Shown here: one piece after another, positions 38,537-48,330 of the stretch | Layout of the letters: each line of letters begins with the position of its first letter | How positions within the stretch are numbered: position 1 is the first letter of the stretch | Assembly (NCBI RefSeq): GCF_000785785.1 | Contig: NZ_JRQN01000008.1 | Location: 29,280-93,279 of the forward strand | Source: Streptococcus uberis | GTDB lineage: Bacteria > Bacillota > Bacilli > Lactobacillales > Streptococcaceae | Direction: 5' to 3' | Length of the DNA stretch: 64,000 nt | Made by a program: the position numbers and the translations under genes | Notes under the pieces: generated by a model | Database searches by the model: none | Seen by the model: the letters and a program-made list of their open reading frames with translations, nothing else | What the model was told of the DNA's origin: nothing

Positions 38537-39904
38537 TTAATCAAACATACTTCCAAAAATACCACGAACACGGTCACCTAATTTTTGTTTAGGTTCAGTA
38601 GGCTCTTGCTGAGCATATTCTACTGGAGCGGCCGGTTGTTGATTGTAGTTTGGTGTTTGTGTTGTCGGTCTTGATTCATTGAAATTAGGAACGAAATTAT
38701 CTCGTCCAGCAAAATCAACAGGTTTACGTCTAAGTAATTCTTCACCTGAGACCGCATTTTGTGCTAAAACGTCAACTTCCGACATTTTGCCAACATACTC
38801 AACAAGACTTATAACATTTGCAAACATTGGGTTTCTAATGCCTACTTGATTTGGAACATGTAATTTAACATTTGTTCCCAAGATTTCTTGAGCCACTTCC
38901 ACGACACCTGGCATAATTGCACCGCCACCTACTAAGACAATACCACCTGGTAAATCAAGTAGTCGTCCACGTTCTAAATCTTGTTTGACGCGATCTAAAA
39001 TGTGGCGAATTCTAGCAGAAACTATTTCTGATAAATAACGTTCTGTCACTTCTACAGGCTCATCACTACCAACAACATCAACTTTTACAGTTTCAGTGAC
39101 ACTAGCTTCTTCAACATTAGCTTGCCCAAAATTAAATTTCAAAGCTTCTGCAATTGACATTGACGTTTTTAGCACTTTTGAAATATCCTTAGTGATGTAA
39201 TCTCCACCTTCAGTATAGATATTCGTATAATTCAATTCTTGTGCACGCATCGTTGCAACAGTTGTTTGACCGCCCCCCATATCAATTACAGTAGCACCAA
39301 ACTCACGTTCACCCTCATTTAGCACTGACTTAGCCATTGCTAAAGGTGTAATGATGATATTTTCAACTGAAATACCCGCACGTTCAACTGTCTTACGAAG
39401 GTTATGCAAAATGGTACTTGGTCCAGTGTAAATGAGTCCACGCATTTCTAAACGTATCCCCATCATACCACGTGGATCACGGATTCCTTGAAAACCATCC
39501 ACAATAAACTCTTCGGGTACTAATGAAATGACTTCACGTTCTGGAGTAATGCTTTTAGTGAGGGCTGATTTTACTACACTGTCAACATCTTCATCTTTTA
39601 TTTCTTTCGATTCACTTGGAACCGGAATCATCCCTTGTGATGGCTCTATTTGAAGAAGATTTGCTGGCAAACCAACATTAATCTTTTCAATTGTCATACC
39701 AGCTTTTTCTTCAGCTTGCTCAACTGCTGCTTTAATCGCTTCTGCAGCTGCTTCAATATCAATAATTATTCCATCTTTTACGCCTGTACTAGGGACATTG
39801 CTAACTCCAATAACATTCATTTCGCCAGAAATAAATTCTGCGACAAGTACTTTAATTGAGCTAGTTCCTATATCCAAACCAGTAAAAAAGCCATTTCTAG
39901 CCAT
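38537..39904 (-). CDS. ftsA: Cell division protein FtsA
   Basis: Actin-like protein that tethers FtsZ to the membrane. The 455-residue sequence has the nucleotide motifs GLDIGTSSIKVLVAE (about 8-22), VIDMGGGQTTVA (about 206-217) and GGIVLVGGGAIMPG (about 318-331). An 80-residue variable region leads to the amphipathic C-terminal helix KLGDRVRGIFGSMF. It starts the ftsA-ftsZ transcript with its own extended -10 promoter, and a divIB terminator lies just upstream. Confidence 0.97.
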   Translation of the reverse strand: MARNGFFTGLDIGTSSIKVLVAEFISGEMNVIGVSNVPSTGVKDGIIIDIEAAAEAIKAAVEQAEEKAGMTIEKINVGLPANLLQIEPSQGMIPVPSESKEIKDEDVDSVVKSALTKSITPEREVISLVPEEFIVDGFQGIRDPRGMMGIRLEMRGLIYTGPSTILHNLRKTVERAGISVENIIITPLAMAKSVLNEGEREFGATVIDMGGGQTTVATMRAQELNYTNIYTEGGDYITKDISKVLKTSMSIAEALKFNFGQANVEEASVTETVKVDVVGSDEPVEVTERYLSEIVSARIRHILDRVKQDLERGRLLDLPGGIVLVGGGAIMPGVVEVAQEILGTNVKLHVPNQVGIRNPMFANVISLVEYVGKMSEVDVLAQNAVSGEELLRRKPVDFAGRDNFVPNFNESRPTTQTPNYNQQPAAPVEYAQQEPTEPKQKLGDRVRGIFGSMFD

Positions 39905-39976
39905 TCACTTGACCTCACTATCTTTCCAAACTTTTACTATTCTAAAATCTGCTAAAAACAGAATTATTCAGTAAAT

Positions 39977-39985
39977 ATTATAACA
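39977..39985 (-). promoter_or_regulatory. Candidate ftsA promoter, extended -10
   Basis: Minus-strand TGTTATAAT (TATAAT at 39977-39982) lies about 70 bases ahead of the ftsA start and directly after the divIB terminator. No good -35 is present, as is common for extended -10 promoters. Confidence 0.55.
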
Positions 39986-39987
39986 TA

Positions 39988-40021
39988 AAAAAGCGTAGAA
40001 TGTTATCATTTTACGCTTTTT
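39988..40021 (-). terminator. divIB terminator
   Basis: AAAAAGCGTA (39988-39997) and TACGCTTTTT (40012-40021) are exact complements with a T run on the minus strand. It separates murD-murG-divIB from ftsA-ftsZ. Confidence 0.82.
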
Positions 40022-40094
40022 GTTATATAAACTTAATCTTTTTTGTCAATTTAATTTCACAAGATAAATGCTGACAGTTTAAGTTAAATTTTCC

Positions 40095-41275
40095 TTATTG
40101 GCCAACTTGTGTGTCAGCAAGAGCTGGTGCACTTGAGGTTGCAGTCGTTTGAGACTGAGATGTCGCTCGGTACTTGTATCTGAAGTTGAACTTGCTGTTG
40201 CATCTGTTGAACTATTTGCTGTAGCCGAATCCGTGTTTGATTGCGTTGATTCTTTCTTATCTGACTTATTGTCAGCTTCAACTTTTTGAACAGGTTGAGC
40301 TTCAATTTCAGTAGTGGTTGAATACAAGCCAACTTCCATATCAATAATTGATTTTTCTTTTAGATTTTTCTTAATTTTTAAGTAATATGGCATCTTGATT
40401 TCAAGTTGGGATTGAGGTACTCTGATGGTATTCCCATCATGCATTTCAAGCACAAGCAAATCTTGCGTTGTTTTTGAATTTGCTAACGAAACTGATTTGA
40501 TATCTTTGACCAATTTACTAGGTAAGTGTGTTAATTGTTTTACTAAATCTTGAATTGCATTTTCATCTGTTAAATTGATGATCAAATATTCCTTCGGTAG
40601 TTGACTTTCTTTAATAACTTTAACACGTGCACCATTTTCTAAGATAGGTTGAAAACCATCAGCTTCCTGAGCATATGCAATAATCTGATGTTCTTTAACC
40701 TCAAAGGTAAAGTGATTAAATGGCTTATATGTAATAGCCACTTCCTTAACCCATGGATTTGATTGATAAATATTTGATTCAAATTTAGAAGCTGATTTAA
40801 TGACTGTGAAAATATAATCTGAATCGCGAATATCACTTTGTTTAATCAGAGTCGCCAAACTAGTATGATTATTTCCTTTAGCTGAAAAATCTTTCATTTT
40901 ACTGTAGGGGGTCAGTAAGAAAATAGAAATTGCCAGAATTATAAAACTAACGAATAGAACTGGGAGGGCTTTTGTCAAAGCAAGTTGCCGTTTTGTTTTT
41001 GGTTTTTTTTCTTTTGGTTCTTTCTTTTTCTTCTCTTCTCTAACGTGGCTCTCTTCAATAATCTCTTCTAATTCAGATATAGTCTCTTCCGAGTTACTTT
41101 CTAACTCTTTTTCAGCTTGAAGAAGTTGCTCTTTTTTTTCTATGCGTAATTTTTCTTTTAAAATTTCATCCTCTTTGGCTTGTTGCTTCTTCTTTTCAAT
41201 AAATTCAAGATTCCGTTTCTGCCACTCAGTTAAGACAACTGGCTCATTTGGAGTAGTTTTTTTATTTTTAGCCAT
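40095..41275 (-). CDS. divIB: Cell division protein DivIB/FtsQ, probable frameshift in the C-terminal tail
   Basis: Bitopic divisome protein. A long charged cytoplasmic N-terminus rich in Lys and Glu (about 1-105) precedes one helix (about 106-125). A POTRA domain (about 130-200, MKDFSAKGNNHTS) and a beta domain follow, then a Ser/Thr/Ala tail. In the annotated frame the tail changes abruptly to a basic, non-repetitive end (RHLSLKRLQPQ...) that stops at 40079. Adding one base near 40168 continues the Ser/Thr/Ala composition (ATSQSQTTATSSAPALA) and stops at 40095, 393 residues. I favour this second reading. murG is directly upstream. Confidence 0.85.
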
Positions 41276-42352
41276 TTATTTTCCTTTAGTTTTTTGCTCC
41301 ATATCTTTAACTAATAAATCGAAAAAGATCTCTGGAGATTTTATTTCTTTGGCGCCAGTCATAGCCTGAATATAAAGGTCAGAATCAGTTACTAATTGAG
41401 TAATCTCTGCTTCTAAATTACTGACAGTTAGCTGATTTTCTTGAAGCTGTCTAGAATAATGGTGGTTTTCAAAATATGCTGCATTCTCCAATTGATCTCC
41501 ACGTGACACTTCTTTACCTAGCGGAACAATAAGATGTAACTTCTTCATTGCTAACAGTTCAAAAATCGTATTTGATCCGCCTCTAGTTACAACCACATCT
41601 GCTAATTGCATTAACGGTTGATAGAGGTCAGTAACATAATCTATGCGATAGCAATTCTTTCCCAAATAATTTAATTCAGAATGACCAGTAATATTGATAA
41701 CATTGAATTTTTCCATAAACTCAGGATGTTGGGTGATGAAGTCATTGAAAACTTTTGCACCAGCTGACCCGCCAACAAAGAGAATCGTTTTTAGAGTCGG
41801 ATCAAACTGTTCTTTGATGGCTTGGATTTCAGGCAAAGTTTGAATAGGTTCTGAACTAACTTTAGTGACAGCCCCGATATGTTTCATTTTGGCATGAGGA
41901 TGGTTCTGGGCAAAAGTTGTATACATAATTGTTGCAAATTTCAAAGCAATTTTATTGGCAAGTCCCATTGATAAATCTGATTCATGAACGTAGACTGGAA
42001 CACCCAATATTTTTGAAGCAATAACTGGTGGCACTGAAACAAAACCACCTTTTGAAAAGAGTGCTTGTGGACGAACTTTTGCAGTAATAATTAGGGATTG
42101 AACTAACCCGAAACCAACCTTAAAGACATCTAAAAGATTTTGCCACGAAAAATAACGACGTAATTTCCCCGTCATTATACCATGGAAAGTCACATCAAGT
42201 TGTGATTTTATAATTTCTTGGTACTCAATTCCATTTTTGTCACCAATATAATGAACTTCCCAACCATCCTTAAGAAATTTTGGAATCAAAATTAAATTTA
42301 AGGTTACATGCCCAACTGTTCCACCACCTGTGAAAAGTATACGTTTTGCCAT
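41276..42352 (-). CDS. murG: UDP-GlcNAc transferase MurG (lipid II synthesis)
   Basis: Membrane-associated glycosyltransferase that adds GlcNAc to lipid I, making lipid II. The 358-residue protein has the N-terminal glycine loop [14 protein letters not shown] (about 7-20), [15 protein letters not shown] (about 99-113), [14 protein letters not shown] (about 192-205) and [13 protein letters not shown] (about 256-268). It starts in a TGATG overlap with the murD stop and ends next to the divIB start, so the three genes are one translationally linked unit. Confidence 0.96.
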   Translation of the reverse strand: MAKRILFTGGGTVGHVTLNLILIPKFLKDGWEVHYIGDKNGIEYQEIIKSQLDVTFHGIMTGKLRRYFSWQNLLDVFKVGFGLVQSLIITAKVRPQALFSKGGFVSVPPVIASKILGVPVYVHESDLSMGLANKIALKFATIMYTTFAQNHPHAKMKHIGAVTKVSSEPIQTLPEIQAIKEQFDPTLKTILFVGGSAGAKVFNDFITQHPEFMEKFNVINITGHSELNYLGKNCYRIDYVTDLYQPLMQLADVVVTRGGSNTIFELLAMKKLHLIVPLGKEVSRGDQLENAAYFENHHYSRQLQENQLTVSNLEAEITQLVTDSDLYIQAMTGAKEIKSPEIFFDLLVKDMEQKTKGK

Positions 42353-43710
42353 CAGGCATCTCCTTTAATCTGATCAAAAGCACGAATAAATTCATCACCT
42401 CGTGTCTCGAAACTCTTATACATATCCCAACTTGCATTAGCTGGACTAAGTAAAATAACATCACCTTGGCTTGCTTCTTTGTAGGCAATGGCTGTCGCTT
42501 CTGCTACATCTTTTGCCTCAAGGTAAGTAACAGCTGCTTTATCAGCTGCTCTTTTCATCTTTTCAGCCGACTGACCAATCACAATTAGTTTTTTTAAACC
42601 AATGATATCCGAGACTAAGTCATCAAATTCATTGCCTCTATCTAATCCACCTGCTATCAGGATTACACTAGAATTGTCAAAACCTGATAAAGCTTTTTGA
42701 CAAGCTAATATATTAGTAGATTTGCTATCATTATAGAATTTAACATGGTTAATTTGACCAAGGTATTGAAGACGATGCTTCACACCACCAAAGCTAGCTA
42801 AGGTTTCCTTAATACTGTTATTATCCACTCCAGATAGTTTAGCAACAGCAATGGTTGCTAAAGCATTTTCAACATTATGAAGTCCAGGGACACCGATTTG
42901 ATCAGCATCCATAACATAGTCTCCTTTGAAGTAAAGCTTCTCACCTAGGCAATAAGCACCATCAACTTCTTTATGGCGAGAAAAAAAGATGACTGTTGAC
43001 TTTGTTTTTGTCGCTAATTCAACTGATAACGCTTGATCAGCATTCAAAATTAAATAATCCGATGATGTCATATTCTTTTGAATATTCCATTTAGCTGCAA
43101 CATAGTCTTCAAAACTACCATGATAATCAATATGAGTCGGTATGAGATTTGTGATTAAAGCAATATGTGGGTGAAACTGATCAATTCCCATTAATTGAAA
43201 AGAGGATAGTTCCATTGTTAAAGTATCTGTTGCTTTAGCAGTAACTGCAACTTCAGAAGCTGGGAAACCAATATTTCCAGAAAGAAGTCCTGACTGACCA
43301 GCATGATTCAAAACATCCGCAATCATGGTAGTAGTCGTAGTTTTACCATTTGAACCAGTAATAGCTACAATAGGAGCTTCAGAGATAAGATAAGCCAATT
43401 CGACTTCCGTCAAAACTGGAATTCCTTTTTCTTGCGCTCTCTTTACCATTGCATTCGAATAAGGAATACCTGGATTTTTAACCATCAAAGCAAAGTCTTC
43501 ATCCAATAATTCAAGTGGGTGGCTGCCACAAATAACCTTGATCCCTTCCTCAAGTAATTCTTGAGCTGAAGGGTTCTCATCAAAGGCTTTTCCGTCATTG
43601 ACTATTACAATGGCTCCAAGTTTAGACAATAGTTTAGCAGCAGCTTGACCAGACCGTGCTAATCCCAAAATTAATACTTTTTTATTTTGAAAATTTATAA
43701 TTCTTTTCAT
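42352..43710 (-). CDS. murD: UDP-N-acetylmuramoylalanine--D-glutamate ligase
   Basis: Mur ligase adding D-glutamate to UDP-MurNAc-L-Ala. The 452 residues contain [14 protein letters not shown] at the start, ATP loop [14 protein letters not shown] (about 115-128), the metal-site region SSFQLMG, and NDSKSTN plus [15 protein letters not shown] in the C-terminal half. It opens the murD-murG-divIB operon, as in other streptococci. Confidence 0.97.
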   Translation of the reverse strand: MKRIINFQNKKVLILGLARSGQAAAKLLSKLGAIVIVNDGKAFDENPSAQELLEEGIKVICGSHPLELLDEDFALMVKNPGIPYSNAMVKRAQEKGIPVLTEVELAYLISEAPIVAITGSNGKTTTTTMIADVLNHAGQSGLLSGNIGFPASEVAVTAKATDTLTMELSSFQLMGIDQFHPHIALITNLIPTHIDYHGSFEDYVAAKWNIQKNMTSSDYLILNADQALSVELATKTKSTVIFFSRHKEVDGAYCLGEKLYFKGDYVMDADQIGVPGLHNVENALATIAVAKLSGVDNNSIKETLASFGGVKHRLQYLGQINHVKFYNDSKSTNILACQKALSGFDNSSVILIAGGLDRGNEFDDLVSDIIGLKKLIVIGQSAEKMKRAADKAAVTYLEAKDVAEATAIAYKEASQGDVILLSPANASWDMYKSFETRGDEFIRAFDQIKGDA

Positions 43711-43830
43711 TTTCTAACCCACTCTATCTTTTCGTTTCCTTACTATTTTACATTTATTTAATGGCTTTTTCAAGATTTTTAAGAATCGCAAAGTCCTGAT
43801 CAGTATTTACGACTAGGCATTTGTCTTCTA

Positions 43831-43860
43831 AAAAAAGCCAAACCCCTGTGGGTCTGACCT
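43831..43860 (-). terminator. Terminator after the DUF3165 gene
   Basis: GCCAAACCC (43837-43845) pairs imperfectly with GGGTCTGACC (43850-43859). Seven Ts follow on the minus strand, right after the small membrane protein gene. Confidence 0.72.
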
Positions 43861-43865
43861 TTAAA

Positions 43866-44105
43866 TTACTTTTTAGGCATGTTTAAAATATCTTTCAATG
43901 AAAAATAAGCAAGCACTATCATCGCCAACGCTACAAATATCTCTGGTGGAGTTTGCATAATCCTAATAACACTCATACCAGCTAATACTAATAACAAGGC
44001 AATTAATGCAACTAAGCCGATCATTGAAATGGTGTTTCGAATACTATCAGGCGCCATAAAAAGATAATAAGAAATGATTAATATCGCAATAATTAAATAA
44101 AACAA
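43866..44105 (-). CDS. DUF3165 family small membrane protein
   Basis: A 79-residue protein that is almost entirely hydrophobic, with about three helices (2-17, 25-49, 55-72) and a short charged end, KDILNMPKK. Size, pattern (MFYLIIAILIISYYLF) and position between typA and murD match the streptococcal DUF3165 family, whose function is unknown. AAAGGAGAAA precedes the ATG. Confidence 0.78.
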   Translation of the reverse strand: MFYLIIAILIISYYLFMAPDSIRNTISMIGLVALIALLLVLAGMSVIRIMQTPPEIFVALAMIVLAYFSLKDILNMPKK

Positions 44106-44205
44106 AATTTCTCCTTTTACTCAGTATCTTTGTAAACGCAAAAAACTTTAAAACATTTCTGCTTTAAAAGCTTTTTACCGACAGCAGACAGCATCCTATT
44201 AATTA

Positions 44206-46047
44206 TTATTCCGCTGATTTTCTCTTTTTGCTAGCTTTATCACGCGCAGCTTTATTTAAAATTTGTTTACGCAAACGGATTGATTCTGGTGTTACTTCCA
44301 TGTATTCATCATCTGCCAAGAATTCAAGTGATTCTTCCAAGGTCAAAATACGTGGTGTTTTAATAACAGAAGTTTGATCTTTATTAGCAGAACGAACGTT
44401 TGTCATCTGTTTTGCAGTAGTGATATTAACACCAAGGTCATTTTCACGCGCATTTTCACCAACAATCATTCCTTCATAAACCTCTGTACCTGGATTAACA
44501 AAGATAGTACCACGTTCTTCAATACGCATGATTGAATAAGTTGTTGCTTTACCTTGATCAATAGATACAAGAGCACCTCGGTGACGACCACCAATTTCTC
44601 CACCTACAACAGGTAGGTATTGATCAAAAGTATGATTCATAATACCATAACCACGTGTCATAGATAAGAATTCCGTTGAGTAACCAATCAAGCCACGAGC
44701 TGGAATCAAGAAGATAAGACGTGTTTGACCATTTCCAACCATTTGCATATCTAACATATCACCTTTACGTTCAGAAAGTGATTGAATGATAGCACCTTGG
44801 TATTCTTCTGGTGTATCAATTTGTACACGTTCAAAAGGTTCACATTTAACACCGTCAACTTCTTTAATGATAACTTCTGGACGTGAAACTTGTAATTCAT
44901 ATCCTTCACGACGCATTGTTTCAATTAAGATTGATAAATGAAGCTCACCACGACCTGATACAGTCCATTTATCTGGTGAATCTGTTGGATCAATACGTAG
45001 TGACACGTCAGTTTGAAGTTCAGCTAATAGACGTTCTTCAATTTTACGAGATGTTACCCATTTTCCTTCACGACCAGCAAATGGTGAATTGTTGACTAAA
45101 AATGTCATTTGTAAGGTAGGTTCATCAATACGTAGAACAGGTAATGGTTCAACGGCATTAGTCGGAGTAATTGTCTCACCAACAAAAATGTCTTCCATAC
45201 CAGAAACAGCAATCAAATCACCAGCTTTTGCTTCTTGGATTTCTCTTCTTTCAAGTCCAAAGAAACCAAATAACTTAGTAACGCGGAAATTTTTAGTTGT
45301 TCCATCTAATTTAGAAAGCGTAACACTGTCACCAACTTTAACAGTTCCACGAAAGACACGTCCGATACCAATTCGGCCTACGAAATCATTATAGTCTAAA
45401 AGTGAAACTTGGAATTGTAATGGCTCATCAGAGTTATCAATTGGCGCTGGAATGTGATCAATGATTGTATCAAAGATTGGTGCCATAGTGTGCTCTTGGT
45501 CTGCAGGATCATCTGACATTGATGATGTTCCATTAATTGCTGACGCATAAACAACAGGGAATTCTAATTGCTCATCATCTGCTCCTAATTCGATAAAGAG
45601 TTCTAAAACTTCATCAACGACTTCTGCTGGACGAGCTGATGGTTTATCAATTTTATTAATAACAACAATCGGAATTAAGTTTTGTTCCAAAGCTTTTTTC
45701 AAAACAAAACGTGTTTGAGGCATTGTTCCTTCATAAGAGTCAACAACAAGTACAACCCCATCAACCATTTTCATGATACGTTCAACTTCACCACCAAAGT
45801 CCGCGTGTCCTGGTGTGTCCATAATGTTAATACGTGTATCGTTATAGGCAACAGCTGTATTTTTGGCAAGGATTGTAATACCACGTTCTTTTTCAAGATC
45901 GTTAGAGTCCATTGCACGTTCTTGAAGTTCTTTACGTTCATCAAGTGTATGTGATTGTTTCAATAGTTCATCAACTAATGTTGTTTTTCCGTGGTCAACG
46001 TGGGCAATGATAGCAACGTTACGGATATCTTCTCTGAATTGTGTCAT
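44206..46047 (-). CDS. typA: Translational GTPase TypA/BipA
   Basis: Ribosome-binding GTPase related to EF-G, needed for growth under stress and for 50S assembly. The 613-residue protein has [14 protein letters not shown] (about 15-28), RGITI (about 54-58), DTPGHADFG (about 77-85), NKIDKP (about 131-136), EF-G domain II, and the BipA-specific C-terminal domain with [21 protein letters not shown] Lys/Arg-rich end (KKRKSAE) follows. It has a promoter just upstream and is probably transcribed alone. Confidence 0.97.
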   Translation of the reverse strand: MTQFREDIRNVAIIAHVDHGKTTLVDELLKQSHTLDERKELQERAMDSNDLEKERGITILAKNTAVAYNDTRINIMDTPGHADFGGEVERIMKMVDGVVLVVDSYEGTMPQTRFVLKKALEQNLIPIVVINKIDKPSARPAEVVDEVLELFIELGADDEQLEFPVVYASAINGTSSMSDDPADQEHTMAPIFDTIIDHIPAPIDNSDEPLQFQVSLLDYNDFVGRIGIGRVFRGTVKVGDSVTLSKLDGTTKNFRVTKLFGFFGLERREIQEAKAGDLIAVSGMEDIFVGETITPTNAVEPLPVLRIDEPTLQMTFLVNNSPFAGREGKWVTSRKIEERLLAELQTDVSLRIDPTDSPDKWTVSGRGELHLSILIETMRREGYELQVSRPEVIIKEVDGVKCEPFERVQIDTPEEYQGAIIQSLSERKGDMLDMQMVGNGQTRLIFLIPARGLIGYSTEFLSMTRGYGIMNHTFDQYLPVVGGEIGGRHRGALVSIDQGKATTYSIMRIEERGTIFVNPGTEVYEGMIVGENARENDLGVNITTAKQMTNVRSANKDQTSVIKTPRILTLEESLEFLADDEYMEVTPESIRLRKQILNKAARDKASKKRKSAE

Positions 46048-46087
46048 TTTTTCCTCTTGTAGCTCTTAATTATTTTTTAACTTATCA

Positions 46088-46116
46088 AGTATAGCACTTT
46101 GAATAAAAAAAGTCAC
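46088..46116 (-). promoter_or_regulatory. typA promoter
   Basis: On the minus strand GTGACT (46111-46116) and TATACT (46088-46093) are separated by 17 bases. The untranslated leader would be about 35 bases before AAGAGGAAA and the ATG. Confidence 0.62.
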
Positions 46117-46204
46117 GCATCTTTATATCCTGATTGTCAAGTAAATGTTTTCAAAACAGGATTTGATTCTTACATGAAAAGTTTATGGGATCACTCCACA
46201 AGAA

Positions 46205-46231
46205 AAAAGTTTGATAGGCTATCAAACTTTT
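46205..46231 (-). terminator. Terminator of the glcK/rhodanese transcript
   Basis: AAAAGTTTGATAG (46205-46217) and CTATCAAACTTTT (46219-46231) are exact complements around a single base. The stem overlaps the rhodanese-like gene's stop codon and is followed by Ts on the minus strand. Confidence 0.85.
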
Positions 46232-46619
46232 ATTTAGCTTCTTTTACTTTTCCATCCCAATAATCAATGCCATCTTTTAAAACATAGAGATCGCTAAACC
46301 CTGCTTTTCTTAACTTTCTTACCGCACTAGGAACAAGTGTTGAACGGACAGTTTCATATATTAGAATTGGTTTATCTTTACGCAAAGCTTTTGTGGCACC
46401 CTCAAATTGTTGTGCTGGAAAATTACGTGCCCCAATGATGTGCTTTTTTCTAAATGACACTGGGTCTCGTAAGTCAATGACTTGGCTATAATGCATCATT
46501 TCTTTGAATTCTTGATTGGTAATCTGCTTTGCCATTCTCTTAAAGGTAAAATAATTCCAAGCGAAATAGATAGCAATTGCTACAATAAGAATCCATAAAA
46601 TAATTGTAAGTGTCGACAT
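46230..46619 (-). CDS. Membrane-anchored rhodanese-like protein lacking the catalytic cysteine
   Basis: A 129-residue protein with one N-terminal membrane helix (about 5-25) and a rhodanese domain, seen in VIDLRDPVSFRKKHIIGARNFP and WDGKV. The loop that normally carries the active cysteine (CxxGxRS type) reads IYETVRSTLVPSAV, with no cysteine, so sulfur transfer is unlikely. It may be a binding or regulatory domain. It starts nine bases after the glcK stop and is probably cotranscribed. Confidence 0.85.
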   Translation of the reverse strand: MSTLTIILWILIVAIAIYFAWNYFTFKRMAKQITNQEFKEMMHYSQVIDLRDPVSFRKKHIIGARNFPAQQFEGATKALRKDKPILIYETVRSTLVPSAVRKLRKAGFSDLYVLKDGIDYWDGKVKEAK

Positions 46620-46628
46620 CTTTTTCTC

Positions 46629-47598
46629 CTATTTATTTTCAAATTTTCTAGCTAGGCTAGCAGCCCCAATAATTCCAGCATCATTCCCTAGTGCTGCAAT
46701 CTTAATTTTTGTAGATTGCCGTACTTGTGGAAGGTGAAGCTAATAAAATATTTTTCAATTCGCGAGCGTAAAAACTCACCTGCAGCAGATACCCCACCAC
46801 CAATTACAACTGAATCAGGGTTTAAGATATTTGACATATTTGCGGAAGCTAAGCCTAAGTAGAATGAGACTTTTTCAACAACTGAATCTGCAAAAGAATC
46901 ACCATTTTGCGCTGCTTCAAAAATATCTTTACTTGTAACTGATTCACCATTGTCAATCGTTTCCTTGATATGTGAGTTACCTTCATAACTTTCTGCAAGA
47001 AGTCGAGCAACCTTAACGACGCCCGTTGCTGATGCAACTGTTTCTAAACACCCCTGACTCCCACAAGTACAGGCAAAGCCATTTTCAGGTTCAACTATCA
47101 TATGACCAATTTCACCACCGGCACCAGCAACACCATGGATAAGATTACCATCAGCAATAATCCCACCGCCAACACCTGTTCCAAGTGTCATAAAAATGAC
47201 ATCTGGATTGTTGTCACCAGCACCTACCCAACGTTCACCTAATGCTGCAACATTGGCATCATTGTCAATAGCAACTGGTATTCCCACTTCTGCTTCAATC
47301 ACAGAACCAACTTCTTGGGTATTCTTCCAGTTCAGATTGAAGCTCCAGTTACCGTATTTTTTTCACGATCAACAGCGCCAGGAGAACCCATACCAATGCC
47401 AAGAAAATCGTCTTTGGTTAACCCATACAAGTCTAGACGATGCTTAATTGATGCCACAATGTCTGGCACAATATGCTTTCCTTCATCTAAAACATTTGTT
47501 TCAATTGCCCACTTTTCTTGAATATGACCATCTAGTGTTAGAACACCAAATTTTACCGTTGTGCCGCCTAAATCAATCCCCAATAATTTTTGAGCCAT
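46629..47598 (-). CDS. glcK: Glucokinase (ROK family), two one-base frameshifts
   Basis: ATP-dependent glucokinase feeding glycolysis. The N-terminus has the phosphate loop LLGIDLGGTTVKFGV (about 5-19). Later come NDANVAALGE, TLGTGVGGGII and the ROK zinc motif CTCGSQGCLE (about 176-185). Two single bases are missing: a T near 47342 (after TVTGA) and a C near 46727 (after SFTF). With both restored the protein continues to LGNDAGIIGAASLARKFENK and the TAG at 46629-46631, 323 residues, the normal length. It overlaps yqgQ by 26 bases. Confidence 0.93.
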
Positions 47599-47806
47599 TT
47601 TTCTTACCTTCTTTTTCCAATTCTAATCTATGCTCTTGTCTCAGTACCAATTCTGCCTTGATATAATCTTCCTTTTCGATTAACCCATTTTCATAGAGTT
47701 TTCCAAGTTCAATTTTCATCATTTCGATATCGTAAAGTCTTTTTCCAAGATAGATATAAATACCAAATTTTTTCAACAATTGTTGCACATCATATAATGT
47801 TTTCAT
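47573..47806 (-). CDS. yqgQ: YqgQ family protein (DUF910)
   Basis: A 77-residue cytoplasmic helical protein matching YqgQ/DUF910. The conserved stretch MKTLYDVQQLLKKFGIYIYL leads into GKRLYDIEMMKIELGKLYEN and RQEHRLE. B. subtilis YqgQ likewise precedes glcK and may bind nucleic acid, but its role is unsettled. The start is the ATG at 47806. A longer frame to 47824 has no ribosome site. Its end overlaps glcK by 26 bases, so translation is coupled. Confidence 0.87.
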   Translation of the reverse strand: MKTLYDVQQLLKKFGIYIYLGKRLYDIEMMKIELGKLYENGLIEKEDYIKAELVLRQEHRLELEKEGKKNGSKIIGD

Positions 47807-47915
47807 ACATCTAGATTTTAGCAAAATAAAGAAAGAATTTCAAGATAATTATGCAATCGCTTTCCACCTTTACATTATTTTCCAAAAAAATAGATTCTTT
47901 TACGAATAACTAAGT

Positions 47916-48293
47916 ATGACAACTTTTCTTATTCATTTCTATTTCCTTATTTTTTCTTGTATCTTGAGTTATTTTGATTTAAAAAGCTATTCCTATCCAC
48001 TCTGGATCTGGTTTGCTTTCACCATTTTATTTTTACCTCTAGGGTCAGTCAACTCACTTTTCTTCCTTCTTCTTTCTCTTGCCTTGCTTAGTAGTCTATT
48101 AAGTATTCCAATTGGTGCTGGTGATTTTATCTATCTAGCCAGTCTTTCACTTTTCTATTCTTTACAAGACATCCTCTGGATTATTCAAATTGGATCTTTT
48201 TTAGGCATTTTCTTAGCCATGACTTGTCGGACAAATCGTTTACCATTCATACCATTTCTAACTATAGGTCTTTTTGTAATTTCAAGCCTCTAA
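47916..48293 (+). CDS. Short A24 prepilin peptidase, catalytic half only
   Basis: A 125-residue membrane protein with four or five helices. The two aspartates of the A24 aspartic peptidase family are present in SYFDLKSYSYP (about 18-28) and IGAGDF (about 86-91). The N-terminal half of normal prepilin peptidases (about 90 residues with the CxxC zinc motif and methyltransferase-related domain) is missing, and I find no trace of it upstream. It may be a truncated remnant of comC/cilC, which processes competence pilins, or a minimal peptidase. It is the only plus-strand gene in this part, and its ribosome site is weak. Confidence 0.72.
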   Translation: MTTFLIHFYFLIFSCILSYFDLKSYSYPLWIWFAFTILFLPLGSVNSLFFLLLSLALLSSLLSIPIGAGDFIYLASLSLFYSLQDILWIIQIGSFLGIFLAMTCRTNRLPFIPFLTIGLFVISSL

Positions 48294-48322
48294 AAAAGAC
48301 TGAGCACTGTGCCCAGACTTCT
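48292..48322. terminator. Terminator between the peptidase fragment and the ABC exporter
   Basis: AAAAGACTGAGCAC (about 48293-48306) pairs with GTGCCCAGACTTCTT (about 48309-48322) with one mismatch. A T run follows on the minus strand. The convergent genes can share it. Confidence 0.72.
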
Positions 48323-48330
48323 TATTCAGA

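Noticed and set aside
45089..45394. 101-codon plus-strand open frame opposite typA
   Set aside because: Antisense to conserved TypA sequence. The length comes from the biased codon use of the real gene.
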